Assembly: GCA_035531675.1 (NCBI GenBank)
Contig: DATKSL010000010.1
Span: 62,001-126,000 of the forward strand
DNA length: 64,000 nt
Source: JAJPIG01 sp035531675
Lineage (GTDB): Bacteria > Desulfobacterota > Binatia > Binatales > Binataceae
Direction of reading: 5' to 3'
Of this stretch, positions 41,346-49,891 are shown one piece after another (position 1 is the stretch's first letter; every line of letters begins with the position of its first letter). Both the position numbers and the translations under genes were made by a program. The notes under the pieces are model-generated. The model was not told the DNA's origin and searched no databases. It saw only the letters and a program-made list of their open reading frames with translations.

Positions 41346-42362
41346 ATGGACCCGGAGCTGACAGAGCTGACCGGCCGGCTGACGGCCCTGCTGCGGGCGC
41401 GCAGCGGCGACCCGCAGGCGCGCGCGAGCGGCGTCGAGCCGCTGCCCGGGCATGCGGGAGTCAGCTACCGGTTCGTGCACGAGGGACGTGACGGCGCGCT
41501 GCCGCTGGTGCTGCGGCTGGCGCCGGCCGGAGTGCCGGCAGTAGGGCCCAACGACGTGGTGCGACAGGCGCGCATCATGGCGGCACTCGGCGGGACTGCG
41601 ACGCCGAGCGGCGTCGCAGTCCCGCCGATCCATTGGTACGGCGACGATCCGCAATGGTTCGGGCGGCCGTTCTTCGTCGCCGGCTTTGTCGCCGGCGACA
41701 AACCGGCGCTCGGCCAGCGTCGCTTTGACATCGACGAGATGCGCCGATGCAGTGCGGCGGCGGTCGCGACCGCCGCCGCACTGCATCGCCTCGATTGGCG
41801 CGACTACCGCGCCGAATTCGGCGAGCCGGTCGCGCTCGCCACGGAGCTCGAGCGGCTCGATCGGTTGCGCGATCGCCCGACGCTGGAGGCGCGATTGCTC
41901 GCGAGCGCCCCGGCACTGCGCGCGCAGCTGGTCGCATCGATGCCGGCGCGCGTGCGCGTGGGATGCGTCCACGGCGACTTCCAGTGGTCCAACTGCCTGT
42001 TTCGCGATGGGCGTTTGACGGCTCTGATCGATTGGGAGCTGGCGCAGACCGGCCCCGTGCTGCTCGATCTGGGATGGTTCTGTATGTTTTCCGATCGCGA
42101 GAGTTGGGTCACTGACGATCTCATGCCGAGCTGGTGCCCGCCGCCGGACGAGCTGGTCGACGAATATGAACGGGCGCTGGGTGAGAGCTTCGAGCGCCGC
42201 GAGGTGCGATGGTTCCGGGCCTTCGCCGGCTACCGTTTCGGCGTGATCACGGCCTTCAACCTGATGCTGCATCGGCGCGGCAAGCGTCCCGACCCGATGT
42301 GGGAAACGATTGCGCTGTCGGGGCCGCGTCTGTTTGAGCGTGGACTAGAGCTTTTGGGCTAA
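41346..42362 (+). CDS. Aminoglycoside phosphotransferase-like kinase (with internal palindromes)
   Basis: A 338-residue kinase of the APH/choline kinase superfamily, close to the ACAD10/11-type phosphotransferases. It has the catalytic loop VHGDFQWSNCLF near 208-220, the metal-binding IDWELAQTG near 228, and an early nucleotide-loop region RFVHEG. Its substrate is unknown and resistance is not implied. Bases 41587-41788, in the part coding for residues 81-148, consist largely of three long palindromes that leave the frame open. Confidence 0.85.
   Translation: MDPELTELTGRLTALLRARSGDPQARASGVEPLPGHAGVSYRFVHEGRDGALPLVLRLAPAGVPAVGPNDVVRQARIMAALGGTATPSGVAVPPIHWYGDDPQWFGRPFFVAGFVAGDKPALGQRRFDIDEMRRCSAAAVATAAALHRLDWRDYRAEFGEPVALATELERLDRLRDRPTLEARLLASAPALRAQLVASMPARVRVGCVHGDFQWSNCLFRDGRLTALIDWELAQTGPVLLDLGWFCMFSDRESWVTDDLMPSWCPPPDELVDEYERALGESFERREVRWFRAFAGYRFGVITAFNLMLHRRGKRPDPMWETIALSGPRLFERGLELLG
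41587..41628. repeat. Perfect inverted repeat inside the APH-like gene
   Basis: Two complementary 19-base arms (41587-41605 and 41610-41628; left arm TCGGCGGGACTGCGACGCC) with a GAGC loop, in frame, coding for GGTATPSGVAVPP. Confidence 0.9.
41678..41708. repeat. Near-perfect inverted repeat inside the APH-like gene
   Basis: CGCCGGCTTTGTCGCC (41678-41693) followed directly by GGCGACAAACCGGCG (41694-41708); complementary except for one bulged base, with no spacer. Confidence 0.85.
41745..41788. repeat. 44-bp perfect palindrome inside the APH-like gene
   Basis: Arms 41745-41766 and 41767-41788 (22 bases each, starting CGATGCAGTGCGG) are perfectly complementary with no spacer. It codes for an Ala-rich helix (CSAAAVATAAALH). 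Confidence 0.92.
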
Positions 42363-42475
42363 ACCGGTCTGCGCTGCGCACGACCTATGTTCGTTCCTGA
42401 GCGCTGCGTAAAATACGGCAGTTTTCCGATGTCCGTCGTCAGGCGGGACGAACGGCGGGCCGGGGAGGTGGACGG

Positions 42476-42709
42476 ATGGATGAGCACGAGAATGGATCAA
42501 ACGGCTTTACCGAATCGAACGGCGCCAGCGAGGCTGCCGGCAGAGCTCGGCGTAAGCGGGTCCTGGTCAAGGATGTGACGTCGCGGGTCGAGGCGCTCGA
42601 AAATCGGCTGGCCGAGATCGCTGACGAGCTGTCGAAGCTCGATCAGCGGATTCAGAAGATGGCCGACTCGATTGCCCAGGGGCAGGCCAACCGCTGGACC
42701 GTCAGCTGA
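42476..42709 (+). CDS. Small coiled-coil protein
   Basis: A 77-residue protein whose residues about 35-68 form a heptad-patterned coiled coil (VTSRVEALENRLAEIADELSKLDQRIQKMADSIAQ) after a charged start. GGGGAGG precedes the ATG. It resembles small coiled-coil phasin- or SlyX-like proteins only in general form. Function unknown. Confidence 0.65.
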   Translation: MDEHENGSNGFTESNGASEAAGRARRKRVLVKDVTSRVEALENRLAEIADELSKLDQRIQKMADSIAQGQANRWTVS

Positions 42710-42788
42710 TCGTCGCACCCTGATCGTCGCCCGCGCGGCCCGGCACTATCCTGACGCGCCGGCGCGCGGCGAATCGACCAACATCACG

Positions 42789-42827
42789 AGGCGCGGCGCA
42801 CGGGAAAATCGATCGCACGCCGCGCCT
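42789..42827. terminator. Hairpin between converging genes
   Basis: AGGCGCGGCG (42789-42798) pairs with CGCCGCGCCT (42818-42827) around a 19-base loop, between the coiled-coil gene (+) and the VOC gene (-). It has no clear T-run, so its use as a terminator is uncertain. Confidence 0.4.
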
Positions 42828-42834
42828 GAAAAAC

Positions 42835-43428
42835 CTACAGCTCGGGGCGCGCCGCGGCGCCGCCGGCCAGCACCGTCGCGTTGCCGTGCTCGCCGAAGCG
42901 CAGCAGGAACTTCTGCTGCTTGTCGCCCAGATGCTTGCGGGTGGCAGGCGTCGGCTCGGCATCCTGCAGGAACGGCTGCTCGGCGGTGCAGGGATGTTGG
43001 TAGACCGCGAGCTCGAGCGTGATGCCGTTGGGGTCCTCGAAGTAGATCGAGCGGCAGAAGGTGTGATCGATTTCCGACTTGATCTCGACGCCCTTCGCGA
43101 TCAGATGATGCTTGGCCGCGTCGAGCTCCGCGACCGTTTCCATCGCGAATGCGATATGGTTGCCGGCGCCGAGCTTGGCGAAGTTGGGCGCCAGCTCGTC
43201 CTTGGGGCACCAGAAGAACGCCAGCCGGTCACCGTTGCCGATATCGAAGAAGTAATGCTTGGCGCCGCCGAGGTCGCCCGGCACCGCGCCCGGAAACGGG
43301 TCGGGGTCGGGAAGCTGCAGGGTCACGACCACCGGAAAATTCATTACCTCGGTATAGAAGCGCACCGTCTCGTCCATGTCGCGCGACAGGAACGCCATGT
43401 GATGCACGCCCTTGGTTTTAATCGCCAT
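42835..43428 (-). CDS. VOC-superfamily dioxygenase-like protein
   Basis: A 197-residue vicinal oxygen chelate protein (glyoxalase/extradiol dioxygenase fold). Metal-ligand candidates are His in TKGVHHMAFLSRDMD, His in GNHIAFAME near 91 and Glu in GITLELAVYQHP near 137, and the order fits two beta-alpha-beta modules. Substrate unknown. Two TGAACWAACGT direct repeats lie in its promoter region, 33-62 bases upstream of the start, and point to control by a transcription factor. Confidence 0.85.
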   Translation of the reverse strand: MAIKTKGVHHMAFLSRDMDETVRFYTEVMNFPVVVTLQLPDPDPFPGAVPGDLGGAKHYFFDIGNGDRLAFFWCPKDELAPNFAKLGAGNHIAFAMETVAELDAAKHHLIAKGVEIKSEIDHTFCRSIYFEDPNGITLELAVYQHPCTAEQPFLQDAEPTPATRKHLGDKQQKFLLRFGEHGNATVLAGGAAARPEL

Positions 43429-43460
43429 CGGTCAGGACCTCCTAATTGATGTTCGGATAG

Positions 43461-43490
43461 TGAACAAACGTCCGTATTATGAACTAACGT
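43461..43490. promoter_or_regulatory. Direct repeats upstream of the VOC gene
   Basis: TGAACAAACGT (43461-43471) and TGAACTAACGT (43480-43490), 19 bases apart, flank a minus-strand TAATAC that could serve as -10. They look like a binding site for a dimeric regulator (TetR-type sites often have this kind of core), but no regulator gene is nearby. Confidence 0.5.
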
Positions 43491-43547
43491 TAAAGCCGCC
43501 GCCGCGCCGATGTCAAGTCGGCCGGGGTGGTCTTCGCGCTGGCTGGC

Positions 43548-44270
43548 TCAGCGGCTGGCGAGAATTTCGGCCAGATGGCGAGTCTCGATCTCGCTGCCTT
43601 CGCGATGCAGTCCGCCGCCAATCTGCATCAGGCATCCGCAATCGTTGGCGACCACCGTCTCGGCGCCGCTCTCACGGATGCGCGCGAGCTTGTCGGCCAT
43701 CATCGCGCTCGAGATGTGCGGGAACTTGACCGAGAACAGGCCGCCGAACCCGCAGCATTCCTCGCGCTCGCGCAAATCGAAAATCCGGATCCCGTTGACC
43801 GCGCTCAGCAGCACGCGCGGCTCGTCGATCACCTGCAGCTCGCGCAGCAGGTGACACGAAGGATGGTAGGTCACCGCCCGCTCGTAGCGTGCGCCGACAT
43901 ACTTGACCTTGAGCACGTTGACCAGGAATTGCGAGAACTCGTAAATCCACGGGCGCATCGCCTCGGCCTTGGCCAGCAACCGCGGATGGTTCACCAGCAG
44001 ATGCGGGTAGAAGTTGCGAATCATGCTGGCGCACGAGCCCGATGGCACCACCACCGGCACGCCCGGCTGGCACGATTTGAGGAAGCGGCGCGCCAGCGCC
44101 AGCGCTTCATCGCGCAGCCCCTCGTTGAACGGCGCCTGCCCGCAGCAGAAGGCGCGGCGCACCGGCCGGACCTTGATATGCAGTCCTTCGAGCACCGCCG
44201 CGGCCGCCTGCGGCACGGCCGGAAAAAACTGCTCCGCGAGGCAGGTGCCGAACAGTCGGACCTCAGACAT
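43548..44270 (-). CDS. lutA: L-lactate utilisation protein LutA
   Basis: The Cys-rich (CCG-domain) subunit of the LutABC L-lactate dehydrogenase complex. The 240 residues carry two Cys-rich motifs, SCHLLRELQ ... ECCGFGGLFSVKFP and an earlier FCCGQAPFN, which bind an iron-sulfur cluster, and VANDCGCLMQIGG. It begins inside the end of lutC (eight-base overlap), so B, C and A are translated together and oxidise lactate at the membrane. Confidence 0.9.
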   Translation of the reverse strand: MSEVRLFGTCLAEQFFPAVPQAAAAVLEGLHIKVRPVRRAFCCGQAPFNEGLRDEALALARRFLKSCQPGVPVVVPSGSCASMIRNFYPHLLVNHPRLLAKAEAMRPWIYEFSQFLVNVLKVKYVGARYERAVTYHPSCHLLRELQVIDEPRVLLSAVNGIRIFDLREREECCGFGGLFSVKFPHISSAMMADKLARIRESGAETVVANDCGCLMQIGGGLHREGSEIETRHLAEILASR

Positions 44271-44961
44271 CGTCAGGCCACACCATCAGTACGTGGAGTT
44301 GCTTGGGGCCGTGCACGCCGATCACGATCAGCTTTTCGATGTCGGCGGTGCGGCTGGGACCGGTGATGAAGGCGACGCGATGGTTGGCGATGGTTTCGGC
44401 GCCCAGCGAGTCGAGGGCCGCGGCCGCATCGGGCCGCAACCGATCGGCGCGCACGATCGCGAGCGCCGCGGGCGGCAGCAGGGTCAGGGCGTTGGGGCGC
44501 GCCGGCGTGCCGGTCACCGCAATCGTGCCGGTCGAGGCGATCGCGCAGTCGGCCTCGACGATGCCTAGGTCGGCGCGGGCGATACGCTCGATCAGCGCGT
44601 GGCGCGCCGGCTCGTCGCCGACCGGTGCGCATCGAATGACTTCGCGGCCGCGCTGCTCCAGCGCATTGGCCAGCGGTTCGGTGTTGAACGAAACGCCCGC
44701 TCCGATTGCGACCGTCAGCGCTCCGATCCGATCGGCCAGCTCGAGCGTGCGGGTGGAAAGCTCGGTGGCGCTGAACGTGCCGACGAAGTGGCCGCCGACC
44801 GCCTCCAGTTCGCGCGCGAACGACGAAACCAGCTCCGCGCTCTGCGCCCCCGGCACCAGCGGCGGCGTCACACGCGTTTCCTGATGATTTGCGGCCCCCG
44901 CCTTGGCCTCGCTGCCAAGCGCGGTCTTGACCGCAGCCATGATCCTGACGAAGGCGCCCAT
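44263..44961 (-). CDS. lutC: L-lactate utilisation protein LutC
   Basis: A 232-residue LUD-domain protein (YkgG family), the third subunit of the lactate complex. The typical late stretch is IVEADCAIASTGTIAVTGTPARPNALTLLPPAALAIVRADRL, and VGVHGPKQLHVLMV closes the protein. It sits between lutB and lutA, overlapping lutA by eight bases and separated from lutB by three. Confidence 0.9.
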   Translation of the reverse strand: MGAFVRIMAAVKTALGSEAKAGAANHQETRVTPPLVPGAQSAELVSSFARELEAVGGHFVGTFSATELSTRTLELADRIGALTVAIGAGVSFNTEPLANALEQRGREVIRCAPVGDEPARHALIERIARADLGIVEADCAIASTGTIAVTGTPARPNALTLLPPAALAIVRADRLRPDAAAALDSLGAETIANHRVAFITGPSRTADIEKLIVIGVHGPKQLHVLMVWPDDV

Positions 44962-44964
44962 CGC

Positions 44965-46389
44965 TCAGAGCCCGTGGGGTTTGGCGGCCGGCTTGCGCCG
45001 CGGCGCGGATTTGGGGACCGGAAAGTCGCGGCTGCGGGTCCAGGCGTTGAACGGCGGCGGCATCCATCGCACATAGCCGTCGCGCGCCAGCGGCCGAACC
45101 ATCCAGGCCGCGATCCGCGACAGTAACCGGATGGTCCACGGATGGCGCGCCAGCCCGCTGAACCGCACCACCGCGCGCCGGGCGCTGACGGCGGCGTGCG
45201 GCCATTTGAGCCCGTCCTGATTGGCTTTCCAGCGCAGATGGAGCAGCAGCTTGGGGATATCGATCTTGACCGGACAGATCTCGCGGCAGGCGCCGCACAA
45301 GGTCGAGGCGAAGGGCAGAAAGCCGGCCTCCGCGCCGAACAGACTCGGGCTTATGATCGAGCCGATCGGACCCTGGTAGGCGTAGCCGTAGGCGTGGCCG
45401 CCGATCCGCCGGTAGACCGGGCAGGCGTTGAGGCAGGCGCCGCAGCGCAGGCAATAGAGCGCCTCGCGCATCACCGGATCGGCCAGCATCGCGCTGCGAC
45501 CGTTGTCGAGAATCACGACGTGGATCTCGCGCGGCCCGTCGAGCTCGCCGGCGCCGCGCGGACGGGTGATGAAGTTGGTGTAGGTGGTGATCTTCTGGCC
45601 GGTCCCGGCCCGCGCCAGCACTTCGAGGAAATGACTCAGGTCGGCGAGCCGCGGGATCACCTTCTCGATTCCCATCACCGCGACGAAGGTGTCGGGCAGC
45701 GTGCTCGAAAAACGACCGTTGCCTTCGTTCTCGACCAGCACCAGCGTGCCGGTCTCGGCGATGGCGAAGTTCACCCCGGTAATCCCCAGGTCGGCGGCGA
45801 GGAAGGTCGAGCGCAGGTTCTCGCGCGCCACCGCCGTCAGCCGCTCGGGCTCGTTGGTATACGAAGTCCCGAAGCGCTCATGGAACAGCGTGCCGACGTC
45901 TTCCTTTGAAAGATGGATGGCGGGCGTCAGGATGTGCGAGGGGCGTTCGTGGCGCAGTTGCACGATGTACTCGCCGAGGTCGGTCTCGACCACCTCGAGT
46001 CCGGCCCGTTCGAGCGCCGGATTGAGCTCGATCTCCTCGGTGGTCATCGACTTGCCCTTGACGGCGCGCTTGAGTCCGCCGCGGCGCGCGACCTCGACGA
46101 TATACTTGCGCGCCGCGGCCGCGTCGGCGGCGAAGAAAACGTGGCAGCCGTTGGCCTCGAGCCGTTGCTTGAGCTGCAGCAGCAGTTGATCGAGGCGGCC
46201 GATGGCGTCGGCCTTGATGCGCCGGGCGGCCTCGCGTTCCTCGTCGTAGCGTGGGAACTCGCCGCGCGTCTGCGCCGCGGCCTCGAGATGATGACCGCTG
46301 GCGTTGGCGAGCTTGCGGCGAAGGTCGGAATCGCCAATCGCCTTTTCGCTGGCCGAAAAGAAGGTGGGCTTGCTGCGCGACTGGAACAT
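44965..46389 (-). CDS. lutB: L-lactate utilisation iron-sulfur protein LutB
   Basis: A 474-residue subunit with a LUD domain and two [4Fe-4S] ferredoxin-type motifs, CLRCGACLNACPVYRRIGG and later CGACREICPVKID. It transfers electrons from lactate oxidation to the respiratory chain. Typical segments are YIVEVARRGGLKRAVKGKSMTTEEIELNPALE and TDLGEYIVQLRHERPSHI. First gene of the lutBCA operon. No LutR regulator or permease is in the window. Confidence 0.92.
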   Translation of the reverse strand: MFQSRSKPTFFSASEKAIGDSDLRRKLANASGHHLEAAAQTRGEFPRYDEEREAARRIKADAIGRLDQLLLQLKQRLEANGCHVFFAADAAAARKYIVEVARRGGLKRAVKGKSMTTEEIELNPALERAGLEVVETDLGEYIVQLRHERPSHILTPAIHLSKEDVGTLFHERFGTSYTNEPERLTAVARENLRSTFLAADLGITGVNFAIAETGTLVLVENEGNGRFSSTLPDTFVAVMGIEKVIPRLADLSHFLEVLARAGTGQKITTYTNFITRPRGAGELDGPREIHVVILDNGRSAMLADPVMREALYCLRCGACLNACPVYRRIGGHAYGYAYQGPIGSIISPSLFGAEAGFLPFASTLCGACREICPVKIDIPKLLLHLRWKANQDGLKWPHAAVSARRAVVRFSGLARHPWTIRLLSRIAAWMVRPLARDGYVRWMPPPFNAWTRSRDFPVPKSAPRRKPAAKPHGL

Positions 46390-46407
46390 CGGAAACGACC
46401 GCCGGCT

Positions 46408-47232
46408 TCAGTTGATCCGCGCGACCTGCGCCAGCATCCGCATCACCGATTCGCGCGCGCGATCGGCGCCGCGATGGTCGGGAGACTGGCTCAGGAAGCC
46501 GCGATAGTCATCGAGCGCGGCCTGGAAGCATTCCAGCCGCTCGTAGAGCCCGGCGCGCTCCAGCAGCTCGTCGGCCGCCTGCGCGTCGAGCATCAGGATG
46601 CGGTCCAGCGCCGCCAGCGTGCGCCGCCAATCGCCGGCCGTCATGTAGATACTCTTCAGATTGCGCAGCATCCGCGCCAGGACGTGACGCGCCCCGACCG
46701 TGCGCAGCATCGCAGGGTCCAGCTCCGTCGGCTGGCCGTAAATCTGCGCCAGGCGCGCCTTGATTTCCTCGAGGTCGAGAATCACGCCGGCGTTGAAGGG
46801 ATCGATAATCAGCTCGCCGCGTTCGTCCACCGCCTTGACCAGGAAGTGCGCCGGGAACGAGACGCCATAAAGGTTGAGCCCCAGCCGCCGCCCGATTTCG
46901 AGATAGATCACCGAGAGCGTGATCGGGATGCCGAGGCGGCGTTCTATTACCTGGTTGAGAAACGAATTGCGCGGGTCGCTGTATTCCTCGCGATTGCCGG
47001 CGAAGCCCTGCTCGCCGAACAGGAAGCCCGACAGCAACTGGACCCGTTCGACGGTGTCAGTCCCGCCCTGCACCAACGGCTCGGCCTGTTGCGCGAGCCG
47101 GTCGATGCGATCGAGATAGTGGTCGACGTCGAGCTCCGGGTATTCTTCCTTGGCGATCAGCAGCGCGCCGCGGGCGAGCGGAATCGGCTCGCGCTCCACC
47201 AGCCGGGAAAGTTCGCTACGCGCCGCGTTCAT
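46408..47232 (-). CDS. SirB1-family transglutaminase-like/TPR protein
   Basis: A 274-residue protein. Residues about 80-170 match the SirB1 transglutaminase-like fold (DPRNSFLNQVIERRLGIPITLSVIYLEIGRRLGLNLYGVSFPAHFLVK), the family's conserved LGIPITL motif is intact, and the C-terminal third has TPR-like helices (GDWRRTLAALDRILMLDAQAADELLERAGLYERLECFQAALDDYRGFL). A catalytic Cys is not obvious, and family function is not established. It overlaps queG by 17 bases. Confidence 0.85.
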   Translation of the reverse strand: MNAARSELSRLVEREPIPLARGALLIAKEEYPELDVDHYLDRIDRLAQQAEPLVQGGTDTVERVQLLSGFLFGEQGFAGNREEYSDPRNSFLNQVIERRLGIPITLSVIYLEIGRRLGLNLYGVSFPAHFLVKAVDERGELIIDPFNAGVILDLEEIKARLAQIYGQPTELDPAMLRTVGARHVLARMLRNLKSIYMTAGDWRRTLAALDRILMLDAQAADELLERAGLYERLECFQAALDDYRGFLSQSPDHRGADRARESVMRMLAQVARIN

Positions 47233-48394
47233 CCTCGCTCCTCACCACGGTTGAGTCTTTAATGGCGGCCTGCAAAGCGCAAGCCCCGGTGGCCGCATCG
47301 ATCGCCGGATCGATTTCCGCCCGCACCGCAGCCTCGGGCTCGCGACGGCGGGCGCGTTGCAATGCCTCGGCGGCGCGCCGGCCGCCGATCTGGCCGAGCG
47401 CCCAGGCGCTATGGGAGCGGACCAGCGGCTCCGGATCCGACCACAGGGCGCTTGCCAGCGCGTCGATCGCGGCGGGATTGCGGCTGTTGCCCAGCGCCAC
47501 CGCGACGTTGCGCAACAGCCCGCGCCGCTTGGTCCGCCGAATCGCGCTGGTACCGTAGCGCCGGCGAAAACCGTCGTCGTCCAGCGCCATCAGCTCGGGC
47601 AACGCGGGCGCGAGCTCGGGCTCGCCGGGACCGTCGCTCTCGTTCCACGGGCAGACCTCCTGGCAGATGTCGCAGCCGAAGATCCAGTTGCCGAGCCCCG
47701 CGCGCAGCTCGTGCGGGAGCGGGCCGCGATGCTCGATGGTCAGGTAGGAGATGCAGCGGCGCGGTTCGATCAGGTAGCCGTCGGCGAGCGCGTTGGTCGG
47801 GCACAGATCGAGGCAGCGGCGGCAGCGCCCGCAATGGTCGCGCGCCGGACGCGGGGCCGCGTCGATTTCGAGATCGGTAAAAATCTCGCTCAGGAAAAAG
47901 TACGAACCGTGATGGACGTTCAGCAGGTTGGTGTTGCGCCCGAACCATCCCAGCCCGGACTCGGCGGCCCATTCGCGCTCCAGCACCGGCCCGGTATCGA
48001 CGTAGATGCGCGTAATCGCCGCGGGACGCATCGCAGCGATCGCCGCGGCGACGACGCGGGTGCGCGCCAGCACGGTCTGATGATAATCGGGGCCGAGCGC
48101 ATAGGCGGCGATACGGCCGCGCAGCTCGTCGGGCCATCGGAAGCGCGGCCGGGCCGGCGCGGCGTAAGGATAGGCGAGGCTCACCACCGAGCGCAGGCGC
48201 GGGTCCAGGGTGCGCGGGTCGAAGCGGCGCTCGGGATCGCGCGCCAGGTAAGCCATCTCGCCCGCCCGTCCAGCCTCGAGCCAGGCCCGAAGAAAGGGTT
48301 CGCGATGCTCGAGCCGGCGCAGCGCGGCGAATCCGGCCAGGATGAATCCCTGCGCGCGCGCGGCCGCTACGATCGAATCGGTCAGGCGATCCAC
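47216..48394 (-). CDS. queG: Epoxyqueuosine reductase
   Basis: Cobalamin- and Fe-S-dependent enzyme for the last step of queuosine tRNA modification. The 392 residues have the cobalamin-binding N-terminal region (ESGLGWFGRNTNLLNVHHGSYFFLSEI), two [4Fe-4S] motifs (CGRCRRCLDLCPTNA near 183 and CDICQEVCPWN near 240) and HEAT-like helices at the C terminus (ALGQIGGRRAAEAL...). The start is a GTG at 48394. With nrdJ it shows that the organism uses or imports B12. Confidence 0.93.
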   Translation of the reverse strand: MDRLTDSIVAAARAQGFILAGFAALRRLEHREPFLRAWLEAGRAGEMAYLARDPERRFDPRTLDPRLRSVVSLAYPYAAPARPRFRWPDELRGRIAAYALGPDYHQTVLARTRVVAAAIAAMRPAAITRIYVDTGPVLEREWAAESGLGWFGRNTNLLNVHHGSYFFLSEIFTDLEIDAAPRPARDHCGRCRRCLDLCPTNALADGYLIEPRRCISYLTIEHRGPLPHELRAGLGNWIFGCDICQEVCPWNESDGPGEPELAPALPELMALDDDGFRRRYGTSAIRRTKRRGLLRNVAVALGNSRNPAAIDALASALWSDPEPLVRSHSAWALGQIGGRRAAEALQRARRREPEAAVRAEIDPAIDAATGACALQAAIKDSTVVRSEDERGA

Positions 48395-48528
48395 GATGAG
48401 GAAAATGATATCATCGAAGGACGGTAAGTGCCCCCGTTTCGTCCAGCTTGACTTGGGTTTCGGGCCGCGGCTACCCTTGATGACGTGGCTGACCGCATGG
48501 TTCAGCCCGCTTTCCGGAGGCTTCCTCG

Positions 48529-48903
48529 ATGGCAGAGCAGATCGCGAGCGTACAACCGATTGACGAATCCGCCACGCCGGGTATCCAGCTCACGCCCAAG
48601 GCGCTCGAGATGGTGCGCCAGATGGCGCTCAAAGAGCATCTCGGTGCGGACCAGGGACTACGCGTGGGCGTGGTAGGCGGCGGATGCTCCGGGTTTCAGT
48701 ACACGCTGAACTTCGACGCGCAAAAAGAGGGCGACACGATCACGATGATCGACGGAATGAAGGTCCTCGTCGATGAGCTCTCGCTTCCCTATATCGCCGG
48801 CACCACGCTTGACTTCGTCGAAGGCCTTCATAATGCCGGCTTCCGTTTCGATAATCCGCGCGCCGGCCGGGTCTGCGGCTGCGGCTCATCGTTCAGCGCC
48901 TGA
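48529..48903 (+). CDS. erpA: Iron-sulfur cluster insertion protein
   Basis: An A-type carrier that passes Fe-S clusters to apo-enzymes. The 124 residues contain the three conserved Cys in GGCSGFQYTL and CGCGSSF, at the typical spacing, plus LTPKALEMVRQM. GGAGG precedes the start by a short spacer. A candidate promoter, TTGACT (48448-48453) with TACCCT after 18 bases, lies between it and the divergent queG, another Fe-S enzyme. Confidence 0.92.
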   Translation: MAEQIASVQPIDESATPGIQLTPKALEMVRQMALKEHLGADQGLRVGVVGGGCSGFQYTLNFDAQKEGDTITMIDGMKVLVDELSLPYIAGTTLDFVEGLHNAGFRFDNPRAGRVCGCGSSFSA

Positions 48904-49027
48904 GTTTCAGCGCTTCACGAATCGTCTGGTAGCGGCCCCGCAAGCATCGTCGAGTCGTCGGGCTTTGCATGACGCCTATCGCGGGCTAGTGTGGCCGCAT
49001 AGCGTCGACCGAACGGCAAGCAAAATC

Positions 49028-49774
49028 GTGAAATACCTCGAGGGGATGGGCACCATCGTGACCGGCGCCAGCCGCGGTATCGGGCGTGCGATCGCGCTCG
49101 AAATCGCGCGCCAGGGCGGCCACGTCGCCTTCAATTATCTGCGCAGCGACGCGGCGGCCGAGCAACTGAAGAGCGAGCTCGAGGCGCTCGGCGTCAAGGC
49201 GCTCGCCTTCAAGGTCGATGCGGGCGATCTCAAGGCCGTCCGCGAGATGGTCAACGAGGTCAAGAAGAGCTTCGGGAAAATCGACGCGCTGGTGAATAAC
49301 GCCGGGCTCACGCGCGACAAACTGGTCATGATGATGTCGGAGGAGGACTGGTCGGAGGTTATCCGCACCAATCTGACCGGGGCCTTCAACTTCTCGCGCG
49401 CCGCGGTGTTCAACATGATGAAGGCGAAGCGCGGCGTGATCCTTAATATCAGTTCGATCAGCGGGCTGGTCGGGATGGCGGGGCAGGTTAATTACTCGGC
49501 CTCCAAGGCCGGACTGATCGGGATGACCAAGGCGCTGGCCAAGGAAGTCGGCCGCCACGGGGTACGCGTCAACGCGCTCGCGCTCGGCTTTATCGAGACC
49601 GATATGACGGCGGCGCTGCCGGCGGAAAATCGCGCCGCGGCGCTCAACCTGATTCCGCTCGGCCGCTTCGGCCAGATCGGCGACGTCGCGCCGGTGGCAA
49701 CCTTCATGCTCTCGGCGGCGTCCGGCTATATCACCGGCGCGGTGATCCAGATCGATGGCGGACTCGCGATGTAG
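49028..49774 (+). CDS. fabG: 3-oxoacyl-ACP reductase (FabG-like SDR)
   Basis: A 248-residue SDR, the normal FabG length: TGASRGIG dinucleotide site, NNAGLTRDKLVMMMSEEDW, catalytic Ser-Tyr-Lys in SSISGLVGMAGQVNYSASKAG and a C-terminal ITGAVIQIDGGLAM. It would reduce 3-oxoacyl-ACP in fatty-acid synthesis; other fab genes are not nearby, so a related SDR role is possible. The GTG at 49028 is chosen because it gives the usual short N terminus; the ribosome-binding site is weak. Confidence 0.88.
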   Translation: MKYLEGMGTIVTGASRGIGRAIALEIARQGGHVAFNYLRSDAAAEQLKSELEALGVKALAFKVDAGDLKAVREMVNEVKKSFGKIDALVNNAGLTRDKLVMMMSEEDWSEVIRTNLTGAFNFSRAAVFNMMKAKRGVILNISSISGLVGMAGQVNYSASKAGLIGMTKALAKEVGRHGVRVNALALGFIETDMTAALPAENRAAALNLIPLGRFGQIGDVAPVATFMLSAASGYITGAVIQIDGGLAM

Positions 49775-49891
49775 CCGGCGACGCCGGTCGACCTCGGGGT
49801 GTCGCAGCCCTCTGGATATCCGGCGCGCGATTTGGACGGTTGCCTTGAAAGGCCGGCCCGGCGCTACGATAATCTAAGTAGAGTAGAGGCG

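Noticed and set aside
41346..42362. Aminoglycoside resistance gene
   Set aside because: The kinase motif is real, but the sequence is nearer the ACAD10/11-like phosphotransferases, and nothing links it to drug resistance.
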